Origin: Rhodospirillales bacterium
Lineage (GTDB): Bacteria; Pseudomonadota; Alphaproteobacteria; Rhodospirillales; Casp-alpha2
Direction: 5' to 3'
Assembly (NCBI GenBank): GCA_013203595.1
Contig: JABMNT010000121.1
Span: forward strand, 18,554-82,553
DNA: 64,000 bases
Part shown: piece after piece, positions 25,460 through 34,576 of the stretch
Layout of the letters: each line of letters starts with the position of its first letter
Position numbering within the stretch: the stretch's first letter is position 1
The notes under the pieces: model-generated
What the model was told of the DNA's origin: nothing
Seen by the model: the letters and a program-made list of their open reading frames with translations, nothing else
Databases searched by the model: none
Made by a program: the position numbers and the translations under genes

Positions 25460-26605
25460 CTAAGCCAGTGCTTTGCAAATGGCTTCCACACAATCGGCGG
25501 TGCGCGCCTCGCCGCCCACGTCCCGGGTCCGCGCCGCCCCGGAAATCAGGGCAGCAGATGTGGCCCGGCGGATGTTTTCAGCGCAGGTTATCAGATAGTC
25601 GTCATCGTGCCTGTGGCCCAGCCATTCAAGCATGCAGGCGCCGGACAGGATGGTTGCCACCGGATTGGCAATGCCCTTGCCGGCGATATCGGGCGCAGTG
25701 CCGTGCGAGGCCTGAAAATAACCATGCCCGTCGCCCAATTCGGCGGCCGCCGACATACCCATGCCGCCAACGGTAGCAGCACCCAGGTCGGACAGCAGGT
25801 CGCCGACAAAATTTTCGCTGACCACCACATCAAAGGTATCGGGCCGTTCAATCATATAGACCGACATGGCGTCGGTCAGGGCGTAGTCGGTTTCGATATC
25901 CGGATAGTCGGCCATTACTTCGTCGGCGACTTTGCGGAAAAAGGCAAAACTGCGAAGCACGTTTGACTTGTCGACGATGGTCACCCGCTTCACCCCGTCG
26001 CTGGGTGCGCCGTTGCGGGTACGGGCCAGCTCCGCCGCATAGCGGACAATCCGCTCCACCCCTTTGCGGGTGATCACCATCAAATCCGTAGCCACCTCGT
26101 CGCCCAGCACCACACCGCCCCCGCGTGACGCATACAGGCCTTCGGTATTTTCGCGGACAATCACATAATCGATGCTGCCGGGCTCAAACCGGCGCAGCGC
26201 CGAGGTCACACCCGCATAGAGCTTGATCGGTCGCACATTGGCATAGAGGTCCAGTTCGTTACGCAGTTGCAGGGTGAAGTCCTGACCGGCTTCGGTGCCG
26301 TCCGCATAAAGCACACCGGGCAGGCCCGCCGCCCCGTGCAGGATGGCATGGGCACTGCGGCAGGCCTCCAGGGTTTCCTTCGGAAAGGCGATGCCGGTCC
26401 GCGTGTAGCAGTCGGCGCCGGCTTCAAAATCCGAACAAGTGAGAGTGCGGGCCGAGCCAACCGCCGCCTTCACCACATCCAGTGCCGCCTGGCACACCTC
26501 CGGCCCGATGCCATCGCCGCCGACAATGGTCAGATTATAGGCCGGTGGCCGGTTGGCCGTTTCCGTGGGCGTCATGGCAGTATCCAGTTCCAGGGTTTTA
26601 AGCAT
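25460..26605 (-). CDS. Isopropylmalate/tartrate dehydrogenase-like beta-decarboxylating dehydrogenase
   Basis: A 381-residue member of the isocitrate/isopropylmalate dehydrogenase family, which oxidises and decarboxylates 2-hydroxy acids with NAD. It has LTIVGGDGIGPEV at the N-terminus, VRENTEGLYASRG with the substrate-binding Arg and Tyr, the Lys of TIVDKSNVLR, and DLLSDLGAATVGGMGMS as the metal and NAD signature. The GDLLSDLG variant and the local context argue against leucine biosynthesis and for a catabolic tartrate- or homoisocitrate-like substrate. I keep the ATG at 26605; the ATG at 26575 would also preserve the domain. Confidence 0.82.
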   Translation of the reverse strand: MLKTLELDTAMTPTETANRPPAYNLTIVGGDGIGPEVCQAALDVVKAAVGSARTLTCSDFEAGADCYTRTGIAFPKETLEACRSAHAILHGAAGLPGVLYADGTEAGQDFTLQLRNELDLYANVRPIKLYAGVTSALRRFEPGSIDYVIVRENTEGLYASRGGGVVLGDEVATDLMVITRKGVERIVRYAAELARTRNGAPSDGVKRVTIVDKSNVLRSFAFFRKVADEVMADYPDIETDYALTDAMSVYMIERPDTFDVVVSENFVGDLLSDLGAATVGGMGMSAAAELGDGHGYFQASHGTAPDIAGKGIANPVATILSGACMLEWLGHRHDDDYLITCAENIRRATSAALISGAARTRDVGGEARTADCVEAICKALA

Positions 26606-26679
26606 TTACGTAGGTCTTTAAGTGTTATATATATCAAAAAATAAATATCAAGACCTGCTTTTCACCGTCTGGAGACCCC
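26606..26679. promoter_or_regulatory. Compact divergent operator between a dehydrogenase gene and gntR
   Basis: The 74 bp gap holds an A+T-rich imperfect palindrome, TGTTATATATATCA at 26622-26635, between AGGTCTT (26612-26618) and AAGACCT (26650-26656), a perfect 7 bp inverted repeat. This is the natural target for the FCD-type GntR regulator encoded immediately to the right. Confidence 0.45.
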
Positions 26680-27351
26680 GTGTCACAAAACCCGTCCATG
26701 ACTGATCGTGCCTATGGCGACATCAAGGGCAAGGTCCTGGCCGGCACCTATGCGCCGGGGGCGCATTTCGAGGCCGGGCAGTTGGCGGATGATCTGGGTA
26801 TGAGCCGCACCCCGGTGCGCGAAGCCCTGCTTCGCCTGCAAAGCGAGGGCATCCTGGAAGTGGTCGCCAAAAAGGGCGTGCGCATCATTCCCCTGTCGGC
26901 CGGCGATCTGCAGGACGTCTACCAGATCATTACCGGGCTTGAGGTCGAAGCGGTCGGCAATCTGGCCCGGCTCCGGCTGACCGATGAGGCGCTGGCACCA
27001 CTTTTCAGAGCGACTGCCGCCATGCAAGCGAGCGTCGCGGACGGCTCCATCGATGGCTGGAGCATGGCTGATGAGCAGTTTCACCGCAGCCTGTTTGATC
27101 TCAGCGGCAACGCCCGCCTGGCCGCCGAAGGCCATCGCTACCGGGATCTGGCGCAGCGGGCACATTTTGTCGCCCTGCGCCTGGTCGATGCCGAGCAAAA
27201 ACGCAGATCGGTAAAATCGCACACAGATCTGATCAAAGTCATCAGGAGCGCCGACGAGGCGAAAGCCCGCCAGCTGCATTTCGAACAGCGGCGGCGCGGC
27301 GGCCGGCTGCTTGTCAATATTGTCAAAAAATACGGCCTTAATTTACTATAG
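26680..27351 (+). CDS. GntR-family regulator (FCD subfamily)
   Basis: A 223-residue regulator with an N-terminal winged helix (GAHFEAGQLADDLGMSRTPVREALLRLQSEG, residues 26-56) and a C-terminal all-helical FCD ligand domain. The FCD metal site can be traced in DEQFHRSLFDLSGN and the later KSHTDLIKVI. It starts with GTG at 26680 after TGGAGA. It is divergent from the two-gene dehydrogenase operon and 25 bp ahead of the alcohol dehydrogenase gene, so it probably controls both in response to a carboxylate. Confidence 0.88.
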   Translation: MSQNPSMTDRAYGDIKGKVLAGTYAPGAHFEAGQLADDLGMSRTPVREALLRLQSEGILEVVAKKGVRIIPLSAGDLQDVYQIITGLEVEAVGNLARLRLTDEALAPLFRATAAMQASVADGSIDGWSMADEQFHRSLFDLSGNARLAAEGHRYRDLAQRAHFVALRLVDAEQKRRSVKSHTDLIKVIRSADEAKARQLHFEQRRRGGRLLVNIVKKYGLNLL

Positions 27352-27375
27352 GCCAATGGAAAGGGAGACTGACAA

Positions 27376-28431
27376 ATGAAGGGTGTGGTATTTACCGGTA
27401 ACCGGCAGGTCGAGCTCATGGACTTCCCCGACCCGACACCGGGACCGGGCGAGGTGGTTCTGAAAATCAAGGCGTCCGGCATGTGCGGCAGCGATCTGGG
27501 GGTTTATCGCTCGCCCGGTGGCGGCCCTGCAAAGGCCGCCGAACTGGGCCTTGGCGGCAGTGGTGAAGCGGTGATCGCCGGGCACGAACCCTGCGGCATT
27601 GTCGTTGCCCGCGGCCCGGAAGTTCTGGAAAAAGCCGCCCCCATTGGTGCCCGGGTGATGGTCCACCACTATGACGGCTGCGGCACCTGCGCCCATTGTC
27701 ATCAGGGCTGGGCGCAGTTGTGCCAAAACGGCATCACCGTCTATGGCATTACCGGCCACGGTGCCCATGCCCCGTATATGAAGGTGCCAGCGCATACCCT
27801 GGTGACCCTGCCCGAGCCACTCAGCTTCGCCGCCGGCGCCGCCATTTCGTGTGGCACCGGCACCGCTTATGGGGCGATCCGGCGCATGGACATGCCGGGC
27901 GGCACCACCATGGCGGTGTTTGGCCAGGGACCGGTCGGCCTGAGCGCAACCCTGCTCGGCAAGGCCATGGGTACGCGGATCATCGCCGTCGACATTTCCG
28001 ATGAACGGCTTTTTCTGGCACAGAAATTCGGGGCCGACGCGACCATTAATGCCGGGACCCACGATCCCATCGACATGCTGCATCAACTGACCAACGGTCA
28101 GGGTGTGGACTACGCCATGGAATGCAGCGGCTACGCCGAAGCACGGCTCAATGCGATCCGCTCGACCCGGACCTGGGGCACGGTGTGTTTTGTCGGCGAA
28201 GGCAACGATGTGACCATTGATGTGAGCCGCGACATGCTGCGCCGGCAATTGACCATCCTCGGCTCGTGGACCTTCAGCACCATGGGCCAGGCCGACTGCG
28301 CCGAATTTTGCGTCCGCCATCAGGTACCCGTAGACAAGCTGTTCACCCATCACTACGGCATCGACGAAGCCGACGATGCCTACGACCTGTTCGACAAACA
28401 GACCACCGGCAAGGGGGTATTTCTGTTCTAG
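27376..28431 (+). CDS. Zinc-dependent alcohol dehydrogenase (MDR family)
   Basis: A 351-residue medium-chain dehydrogenase. The catalytic zinc ligands are seen in MCGSDLG (Cys) and GHEPCG (His, Glu). The structural zinc lobe is HHYDGCGTCAHCHQGWAQLC, with the cysteines at the usual spacing. The NAD-binding motif is VFGQGPVGLSATLLGKAMG, followed by an Asp in AVDIS that favours NAD over NADP. AAAGGGAG precedes the ATG. It is the gene downstream of gntR and probably oxidises a polyol or sugar alcohol. Confidence 0.87.
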   Translation: MKGVVFTGNRQVELMDFPDPTPGPGEVVLKIKASGMCGSDLGVYRSPGGGPAKAAELGLGGSGEAVIAGHEPCGIVVARGPEVLEKAAPIGARVMVHHYDGCGTCAHCHQGWAQLCQNGITVYGITGHGAHAPYMKVPAHTLVTLPEPLSFAAGAAISCGTGTAYGAIRRMDMPGGTTMAVFGQGPVGLSATLLGKAMGTRIIAVDISDERLFLAQKFGADATINAGTHDPIDMLHQLTNGQGVDYAMECSGYAEARLNAIRSTRTWGTVCFVGEGNDVTIDVSRDMLRRQLTILGSWTFSTMGQADCAEFCVRHQVPVDKLFTHHYGIDEADDAYDLFDKQTTGKGVFLF

Positions 28432-28531
28432 CCAGCGACAAATTGGAACGATGGGGTTGGTTTACAGAGGCGAATGCGTGGCTCAATCAGCAGGGGAGGG
28501 CGTTTGCGGATATCCCAAACCGCCGCCAACC

Positions 28532-29293
28532 CTAGTTCCGTTTACGAAACAAATCGCCCAGCCAGAAGGCCTGGGCACCAATGGCGCCGAACGGCAGCAG
28601 CACCCAGACCACGTCGAAGGCCGACAGGATCAAAATAATAAAACAGAACTCGGCCCGGCTCAGGGTGTGGAAGATATAAAACAGCTTTTGCCCAAGGGTT
28701 TCTTCGGCCTCTGGCCCGTCTGTGGTTGCTGCCAGGGCATCCGCGTCCGGCATCCCCGATGCGGCCTGTTCGGCGGCTTTCTCTGCCGCCTTGCGGGCCT
28801 GGATGAAGGGGTTGGCACGGACCAGATCAACGCCGTAATCAACCGTTGAGCCGGCCGCGGCAATCAGCCCCAGCCACAGCCACCAGATATTGCCGTCGGC
28901 GATCCAGGCGCCGTAACCGAGACCGGCGAAGATCGCCGTATCGACCAGCCAGTCGACAAAATCATCAAAGGCGGCGCCGCCCGGCGAGCACTGGTCTTTG
29001 AGTCGGGCAACCACCCCGTCGCAATAATCCAGCGCATAGCTGAGCACCAGCAACAATGCCCCATAGACATTCAGGATCACCTCGCCATAGGTGAACAGCC
29101 AGCAGCCGGTCAAACCAACCCCCATCGAGACAAAGGTCACCTGATTGGCACTGACCGGCAGGCGGATCACCAGCAGGGAAAGGACATATCCCAACTGCCG
29201 GGCCAGCGGAAACAGCGAGTCCGGCCGGATTATCGCCGGACCGGTATTGCCCGGTTTACCAGCGTCCAGATTGACTTGGATGGAGAGCGACAT
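28532..29293 (-). CDS. CDP-alcohol phosphatidyltransferase
   Basis: A 253-residue integral membrane enzyme that transfers a phosphoalcohol from a CDP-linked donor to another alcohol. The full signature D-x2-DG-x2-AR-x8-G-x3-D-x3-D is present from DYCDGVVARLKDQCSPGG to AAFDDFVD (about residues 89-110). It has about six helices and an unusual soluble loop at residues 165-200, rich in Ala, Asp and Glu (AAEKAAEQAASGMPDADALAAT). It is divergent from the hopanoid operon, and a second family member ends that operon. The acceptor and donor are unknown. Confidence 0.85.
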   Translation of the reverse strand: MSLSIQVNLDAGKPGNTGPAIIRPDSLFPLARQLGYVLSLLVIRLPVSANQVTFVSMGVGLTGCWLFTYGEVILNVYGALLLVLSYALDYCDGVVARLKDQCSPGGAAFDDFVDWLVDTAIFAGLGYGAWIADGNIWWLWLGLIAAAGSTVDYGVDLVRANPFIQARKAAEKAAEQAASGMPDADALAATTDGPEAEETLGQKLFYIFHTLSRAEFCFIILILSAFDVVWVLLPFGAIGAQAFWLGDLFRKRN

Positions 29294-29500
29294 GGGTTGA
29301 ACGCCTCAATTGGAAAGGGTGGAGAATGTGTAACGCAAGGGAATGGAGGGAACAACCCGGTTTCGTGGATTAGACCGAACCCGGGTTTTTCACCATTGAC
29401 GTTTGTACACCACTCGGTGTTTGTCTCAGATGCCCTTGAATGCTAGGTTCGCCGCCGGATTCAGGGCTGGCCGCGGGGCCAGCCGGAACGGGACAAAACG

Positions 29501-30499
29501 TTGGCGAAATTGATTTCCTACATCGGGCTGGTTGTCGGCCTTGTGGTCATGACCGGGCTGATTGCCTGGCAGGGGCTGGGTGATGTTACCGACATCATTC
29601 TGGCGTCCGGCTGGCCGATTCTGCTGGTGCCGCTGGCCTGGAGCCCGACGGTGTTTCTGGGCTCCATATCCTGGCGCCTGCTGTTCGCGCCCGGCCACGA
29701 GCCAACCTTCAAACAAATCTTCATGGCGCTGTGGATGGGCCGTTCGATCAATACCCTGCTGCCGGTTGCCAGTCTCGGTGGCGAGGTGGTCAAGGCCCGC
29801 ATGCTGATCCTGTGGGGGTACCCGAAGGCCGAGGCCGGGGCCTCGGTGGTGGTTGATAAAACCGTGCAGGTGTTCGGCACCATCATCTGGGGCCTGATCG
29901 GGGTGTCGCTGCTGGTCCATTATTCGGTCGAGCAGGATCTGATTGCCGCTGCGATCACCGGCTTTGCGGTTCTCGGCGCCGCCGTTGCCGCCTTCGTGAT
30001 GGTGCAAAAGGCCGGGATCGCCAGCGCCGTGGTCCGCTCCGCGCACCGGGTCACCAAGGCCGACCTGTTCGCCGATATGAAAGACGGGGCCGATGACGTC
30101 GATGCCTGTGTGCGCGCTATTTACGGGCGCTGGGGCCGGCTTCTGGCCTCCACCATCTGGCGCACGGTCACCCTGCTGCTGCAAACCGCCGAGGTCTGGG
30201 CGGCGGCCTATGTGCTGGGCCATCCGCTCACCGTCATGGAAGCGATGTTCCTGAAAAGCATGACCTCGACGCTGAGCGATGTCGCCTTCATGATCCCCAA
30301 CGCCTATGGCATTCAGGAAGGCGCTTTTGTCGTGCTCGGTGCGATGATCGGCCAGCCGCCGGATTTGATGCTGGCGGTCTCCATTGCCATCCGCATCCGC
30401 GAACTGCTGGTTGATCTGCCGGGCCTGGCCATCTGGCAACATGCGGAAGGCAAACATTTCTTCACGAAGCGCCGCATGTCCGAAGCCGAGAAGCCATAG
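29501..30499 (+). CDS. hpnL: Hopanoid-associated membrane protein HpnL (LPG synthase TM-domain family)
   Basis: A 332-residue protein with about eight transmembrane helices, of the lysylphosphatidylglycerol-synthase membrane-domain (UPF0104) family that includes flippases. The conserved SINTLLPVASLGGEVVKARML and IPNAYGIQEGAFVVLGAMIG segments are present. Its position directly before hpnI, hpnJ and hpnK identifies it as HpnL, proposed in the literature as a membrane transfer protein for hopanoids. It begins with a TTG at 29501. Its stop codon TAG abuts the ATG of hpnI. Confidence 0.8.
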   Translation: MAKLISYIGLVVGLVVMTGLIAWQGLGDVTDIILASGWPILLVPLAWSPTVFLGSISWRLLFAPGHEPTFKQIFMALWMGRSINTLLPVASLGGEVVKARMLILWGYPKAEAGASVVVDKTVQVFGTIIWGLIGVSLLVHYSVEQDLIAAAITGFAVLGAAVAAFVMVQKAGIASAVVRSAHRVTKADLFADMKDGADDVDACVRAIYGRWGRLLASTIWRTVTLLLQTAEVWAAAYVLGHPLTVMEAMFLKSMTSTLSDVAFMIPNAYGIQEGAFVVLGAMIGQPPDLMLAVSIAIRIRELLVDLPGLAIWQHAEGKHFFTKRRMSEAEKP

Positions 30500-31666
30500 A
30501 TGCAGATCGCCCTGTATATGACGCTGGCCCTGTTTGCCGCCTCCATCGGATACTTGCTGGTGGCCAGCTACTGCGTGCTGAAATTCAAAGCCAAGCTCAT
30601 GGCCCCGCTGCCTGAACTGGCCGAACGGCCGCCAGCGACGCTCTACAAACCGCTGCATGGCAGGGAGTTCGAACTCAAAGAGAATCTCGAGAGCTTTTTC
30701 AGACAAAGCTACCCCCACTTCCAGATCATCTTCGGCGTCGGCAGCGAAACGGACGGGGCGGTAGCCATAGTCCGCGAACTGATTGCCAGATATCCGTCGA
30801 TTGATGCGGAACTGGTGATTGACGATACCGCCAACGGGCTTAATCCGAAAATCAGCAATCTGATCAATATGGATAAGCGCGCCAAACACGACCTGCTGAT
30901 CATTTCAGACAGCGACATGATCGTTGAGCCCGACTATATGGACCGCATCGTCGCTGCCTTCCAGGCACCGAACACCGGGCTGGTTACCTGCCTGTACAAG
31001 GGCACACCGGCGCCCGGCCTGGCCTCGAATCTGGGGGCCATGTTCATCAGCCAGTGGTTCACCCCGTCGGCGCTGATCCCGGCGACCTTCGGTGAAATGC
31101 AGAACTGCTTTGGCGCGACCATGGCGGTCCGGCGCGACGTGCTTGTGGAAATTGGTGGCTTCGATGCCCTGGTCAGCAATCTGGCCGATGACTATACGCT
31201 CGGGCGCCTGGTCCGCCAGGCCGGTTACGCCATTGCGCTGGCGCCGGTGGTGGTTGAAAACAGCGTTCAGGAAAAAAGCCTGGCGTCGCTGGTTTTGCAC
31301 GAGCTGCGCTGGGCCCGGACCATCCGCTCGGTCGAGCCTTTGGGCTTTCTGTCGACCTTTCTGACCGATGCTATTCCGCTCAGCCTGATCAGCGGGATCC
31401 TGGCCCATCTGGCCGGCTTTGGCGGCCTGTGGGTGGCGTTGCCCCTGCTGTTGGCCCTGATGATACGAATTCTCTTGCATATCTCGACAAAGACCACATT
31501 TTCATCTAAACAACCGGTGTCCCTTTGGATTATTCCAATTCGCGATTTGCTTTCATTCTTTGTTAGACTCTTGTGCTATACAGGACGGACGGTAAATTGG
31601 CGCGATACGGAATTATCCGTTGAAAAAGGCGGCGAAATTACCCATTTAGGCCCAGCAGTTCGGTAG
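30500..31666 (+). CDS. hpnI: Hopanoid glycosyltransferase HpnI
   Basis: A 388-residue family 2 glycosyltransferase of the ceramide-glucosyltransferase-like type. It has an N-terminal anchor (residues 3-26), the DxD motif in IISDSDMIV (D137, D139), NLADDYTLG with the catalytic Asp region (D230-D231), the HELRWART motif (R270, W271) and two or three C-terminal helices. HpnI is known from work in Burkholderia to add N-acetylglucosamine to bacteriohopanetetrol. It starts immediately after hpnL and ends immediately before hpnJ, so the genes are fully coupled. Confidence 0.88.
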   Translation: MQIALYMTLALFAASIGYLLVASYCVLKFKAKLMAPLPELAERPPATLYKPLHGREFELKENLESFFRQSYPHFQIIFGVGSETDGAVAIVRELIARYPSIDAELVIDDTANGLNPKISNLINMDKRAKHDLLIISDSDMIVEPDYMDRIVAAFQAPNTGLVTCLYKGTPAPGLASNLGAMFISQWFTPSALIPATFGEMQNCFGATMAVRRDVLVEIGGFDALVSNLADDYTLGRLVRQAGYAIALAPVVVENSVQEKSLASLVLHELRWARTIRSVEPLGFLSTFLTDAIPLSLISGILAHLAGFGGLWVALPLLLALMIRILLHISTKTTFSSKQPVSLWIIPIRDLLSFFVRLLCYTGRTVNWRDTELSVEKGGEITHLGPAVR

Positions 31667-33106
31667 ATGACAAACATGAAAAAAACACTCTTTCTCAGCC
31701 CCCCCTCCTTCGAAGGTTTTGATGGCGGAGCCGGTTCACGCTATCAGTGCAAACGCGAAGTCACGTCGTACTGGTACCCAACCTGGCTGGCCCAACTGGC
31801 CGCACTGGTGCCGGACAGCACCCTGATCGATGGCCCGGCCGGCGGATACTCGCTGGAAACCGTGGTTCCCGAGGCCAGCAAGTACGAAGTGCTGATTGTC
31901 TATACCTCGACACCAACCTTCGCCAACGATGTGATGGTCGCCAATGCCATGAAGGCGGCCAATCCGGACCTGCTGATCGGTTTTTGCGGGGCGCATGTGA
32001 TGATCAACTGGGAAGCCTCGATGGCCGCATCACCGCATATCGATTTTGTCTGCGACAAGGAATTTGATTTTACGGTCAAGGAAGTCTGCGAAGGCAAACC
32101 CCTGGCCGAGGTCAACGGCCTGTATTACCGCGATGGTGACAAGATTGTGAAATCCGGCCCGCGGGAACTGATCCACGATATGGACAGCCTGCCCTGGGTG
32201 ACACCGGTTTACAAAAAATTCCTGCAGCCGAAAAACTATTACAACGGCTACATGCTGCATCCCTATATGTCCTTGTATACGGGCCGCGGCTGCAAATCGC
32301 GCTGCACCTACTGTTTGTGGCCGCAAACCATTTCCGGCCACAATTACCGGACCCGTTCGGTCAAGGACATTGCCGCCGAGATCGCCTATGCGCAGAAAGA
32401 GTTTCCGGAAGTGAAGGAATTTTTCTTCGATGACGACACCCTGACCGATAATATTGAACATGTCGAAGCGCTGGCCCTTGAACTGGGCAAACTGGGTGTC
32501 ACCTGGTCGTGCAACGCCAAGGCCAATGTGCCGCGCAAGACCCTCGAAGTTCTCAAGGCCAATGGCCTGCGGTTGTTGCTGGTCGGCTACGAATCGGGCA
32601 ATCAGAAGATTCTCAACAACATGAAAAAGGGTGTGCGGCTGGATTTTGCCCGCAAGTTCACCAAGGACTGCCACGACCTGGGTATCCTGATCCACGGCTG
32701 TTTCATCATGGGGCTACCCGGCGAAACCAAGGACACCATCAAAGAAACCATGGCCTACGCCAAGGAGATCAACCCGAAAACCATTCAGGTATCCCTGCCC
32801 GCCACCTATCCCGGCACGTTTTTATACAAACAGGCCATGGAAAACGGCTGGCTGCAGACCGACGAGGTAACCACCGGGCTGGTTACCGATTCCGGCACCC
32901 AGGAAAGCATCCTGAGTTACCCGCATCTCGACAAGACCGAAATTTTTGCAGCGGTAGAGACCTTCTACAAGGACTTCTATTTCCGACCTGCAAAAATGTT
33001 CCAGTTGACGATCGACATGTTCCGCGACTGGGACATCATGAAACGGCAATGTCGTGAAGGGGTCGAGTTCTTTAAATTCCTGTGGGGACGCAAGGAAGCT
33101 ACTTGA
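31667..33106 (+). CDS. hpnJ: B12-binding-type radical SAM enzyme HpnJ
   Basis: A 479-residue radical SAM protein with an N-terminal cobalamin-binding-like domain (residues 1-150) and the iron-sulfur motif CxxxCxxC as C209, C213 and C216 in GRGCKSRCTYCLW. HpnJ is implicated in the ring contraction that turns the glucosamine group on bacteriohopanetetrol into a cyclitol ether. The start may be the ATG at 31667 or that at 31676. The stop TGA overlaps the TTG start of hpnK. The context makes the assignment firm. Confidence 0.9.
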   Translation: MTNMKKTLFLSPPSFEGFDGGAGSRYQCKREVTSYWYPTWLAQLAALVPDSTLIDGPAGGYSLETVVPEASKYEVLIVYTSTPTFANDVMVANAMKAANPDLLIGFCGAHVMINWEASMAASPHIDFVCDKEFDFTVKEVCEGKPLAEVNGLYYRDGDKIVKSGPRELIHDMDSLPWVTPVYKKFLQPKNYYNGYMLHPYMSLYTGRGCKSRCTYCLWPQTISGHNYRTRSVKDIAAEIAYAQKEFPEVKEFFFDDDTLTDNIEHVEALALELGKLGVTWSCNAKANVPRKTLEVLKANGLRLLLVGYESGNQKILNNMKKGVRLDFARKFTKDCHDLGILIHGCFIMGLPGETKDTIKETMAYAKEINPKTIQVSLPATYPGTFLYKQAMENGWLQTDEVTTGLVTDSGTQESILSYPHLDKTEIFAAVETFYKDFYFRPAKMFQLTIDMFRDWDIMKRQCREGVEFFKFLWGRKEAT

Positions 33107-33921
33107 AGAAACTCATCGTCACCGCAGACGATTTCGGCATCTCGAAAGAAGTAAACGAGGCGGTGGAAACCGCCCATAAAAACGGCATCCTGACCGCCAC
33201 CTCGCTGATGGTCGGTGAACTGTTTGCCGGCGATGCGGTCAATCGTGCCAGGTTACTGCCCAATCTGGGTGTTGGTCTGCATGTGGCCCTGTCCCGAGCC
33301 CGCCCGCTCTCGGCCCCGGCTGACATCCCCGACCTGCTGGATGCAGACGGCCTGCTGCGGGCCGATCTGGTCGGCAGCGGCTTCCGGTTTTTCTTCCTTC
33401 CCCAGGTTCGCCGCCAGTTGCGCGCCGAAATTACCGCGCAATTCGAGGCCTTTGCCAACACCGGATTACGGCTCGACCACGTCAATGCCCACAACCATCT
33501 GCACCTGCATCCGACGGTCCTGAGCCTGCTGCTCGCCATCGGCCCCGCCTATGGCATGAAATCTATCCGTCTGCCCTATGACTGTAATGCCAGAGGGATT
33601 GGCGCGTTTTTCCTGAAGCCCTGGCTGGCGCTGATGAAATGGCGGCTTCGCAAACACCATATTCGCCATAACGATGTGCTGCTCGGGCTTAACGAGACTG
33701 GCCAGCTTGACAGCAAAACCTTGATTTCCCTGGTTGAAGGTTTATCAGAGCGGACGGCGGAACTGATGTGTCATCCGGCAACCGGGCCGTGGCCCGGCAT
33801 GGACCCGATGGCCGGCGGTTTTCGCCACGATCTGGAATTCAAGGCCCTGATTGATCAGGCCTCGATCAAGGCAATTTGTGACAACGGCGTACAATTGATC
33901 GCCTACAGGGACATTGAATGA
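33103..33921 (+). CDS. hpnK: Hopanoid deacetylase HpnK (YdjC family)
   Basis: A 272-residue deacetylase of the YdjC/ChbG family. It shows the metal motif TADDFGISKEVNEA at the N-terminus and the His-rich LDHVNAHNHLHLHP motif, followed by MCHPATGP. HpnK removes the acetyl group from the N-acetylglucosaminyl hopanoid made by HpnI. I start it at the TTG at 33103, which overlaps the hpnJ stop (TTGA) and follows AAGGAAG. A GTG 21 bases upstream is in frame but adds residues unlike the family. It overlaps the next gene by 4 bp (ATGA). Confidence 0.87.
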   Translation: MKKLIVTADDFGISKEVNEAVETAHKNGILTATSLMVGELFAGDAVNRARLLPNLGVGLHVALSRARPLSAPADIPDLLDADGLLRADLVGSGFRFFFLPQVRRQLRAEITAQFEAFANTGLRLDHVNAHNHLHLHPTVLSLLLAIGPAYGMKSIRLPYDCNARGIGAFFLKPWLALMKWRLRKHHIRHNDVLLGLNETGQLDSKTLISLVEGLSERTAELMCHPATGPWPGMDPMAGGFRHDLEFKALIDQASIKAICDNGVQLIAYRDIE

Positions 33922-34568
33922 CTGACGCAAAGACCACCCCTGAAAGCAAGCCGGAGTACGTCCTCGGGCGTTCCTGGACCCACCGGCTGGCGCTGGTCTT
34001 TGTGCGGCCTCTGGCCAATACAGCGATCACCCCCAACCACCTGACCTTCCTGCGCCTGATTTCGGGGCTGGCGGCCTGCTATTGCTTCGCAACCGGCGAG
34101 CGCGAACTGGTGATCTGGGGCGGCTGGATCTGGATTCTGTCGGCCTTTCTGGACCGGGCCGATGGCGAACTGGCGCGGGTCAGCGGTAAATCCAGCCCCT
34201 GGGGCCACAAGTTCGACATGTTCTGCGATTCGGCCATTACCAGCCTGTTTTTCGTCAGTGCCGGGATCGGCCTGCGCCATACGGAACTGGGCAACTGGGC
34301 GATCGTCATGGGGATTGCCGGTGGCCTGGGCGTATTGGCGGCGGAGTATTTTGCCGAACAGATCGACAAACGCTCCGATGATCCGGCGGACCGCGCCTAT
34401 CCCGGTTTCGCAGGCTTTGATTTTGATGATGTGCTGTACCTGTTCGCCGCTGTCGCCTGGCTCGACTGGTTCGGGCCGTTCGTTATCGGCGCCTCCATCG
34501 GTGCGCCGGCCTTTGCCCTGCTGACCTGGTACAAATGGCGCAAGCTGCCACCTCTGGAAACGGTTTGA
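33918..34568 (+). CDS. CDP-alcohol phosphatidyltransferase at the end of the hopanoid operon
   Basis: A 216-residue membrane enzyme with the complete family signature: DRADGELARVSGKSSPWG followed by HKFDMFCD (about residues 79-104). It has about five to six helices. It is translationally coupled to hpnK by a 4 bp overlap and is clearly part of the hpnL-I-J-K operon. Its presence suggests that a phosphoalcohol is transferred either to the hopanoid head group or to a phospholipid made alongside. It is not closely similar to the enzyme at 28532. Confidence 0.85.
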   Translation: MTDAKTTPESKPEYVLGRSWTHRLALVFVRPLANTAITPNHLTFLRLISGLAACYCFATGERELVIWGGWIWILSAFLDRADGELARVSGKSSPWGHKFDMFCDSAITSLFFVSAGIGLRHTELGNWAIVMGIAGGLGVLAAEYFAEQIDKRSDDPADRAYPGFAGFDFDDVLYLFAAVAWLDWFGPFVIGASIGAPAFALLTWYKWRKLPPLETV

Positions 34569-34576
34569 ACTGCGCC

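Noticed and set aside
29354..29390. AACCCGG...CCGGGTT hairpin followed by Ts, in the plus direction
   Set aside because: No plus-strand gene ends here, the stem is only 7 bp and the loop is 20 bases; it lies in the leader region of hpnL.
34079..34369. Minus-strand frames inside the hopanoid operon
   Set aside because: They are shadows of the CDP-alcohol phosphatidyltransferase gene, with the typical Ser/Arg/Pro-rich antisense composition.
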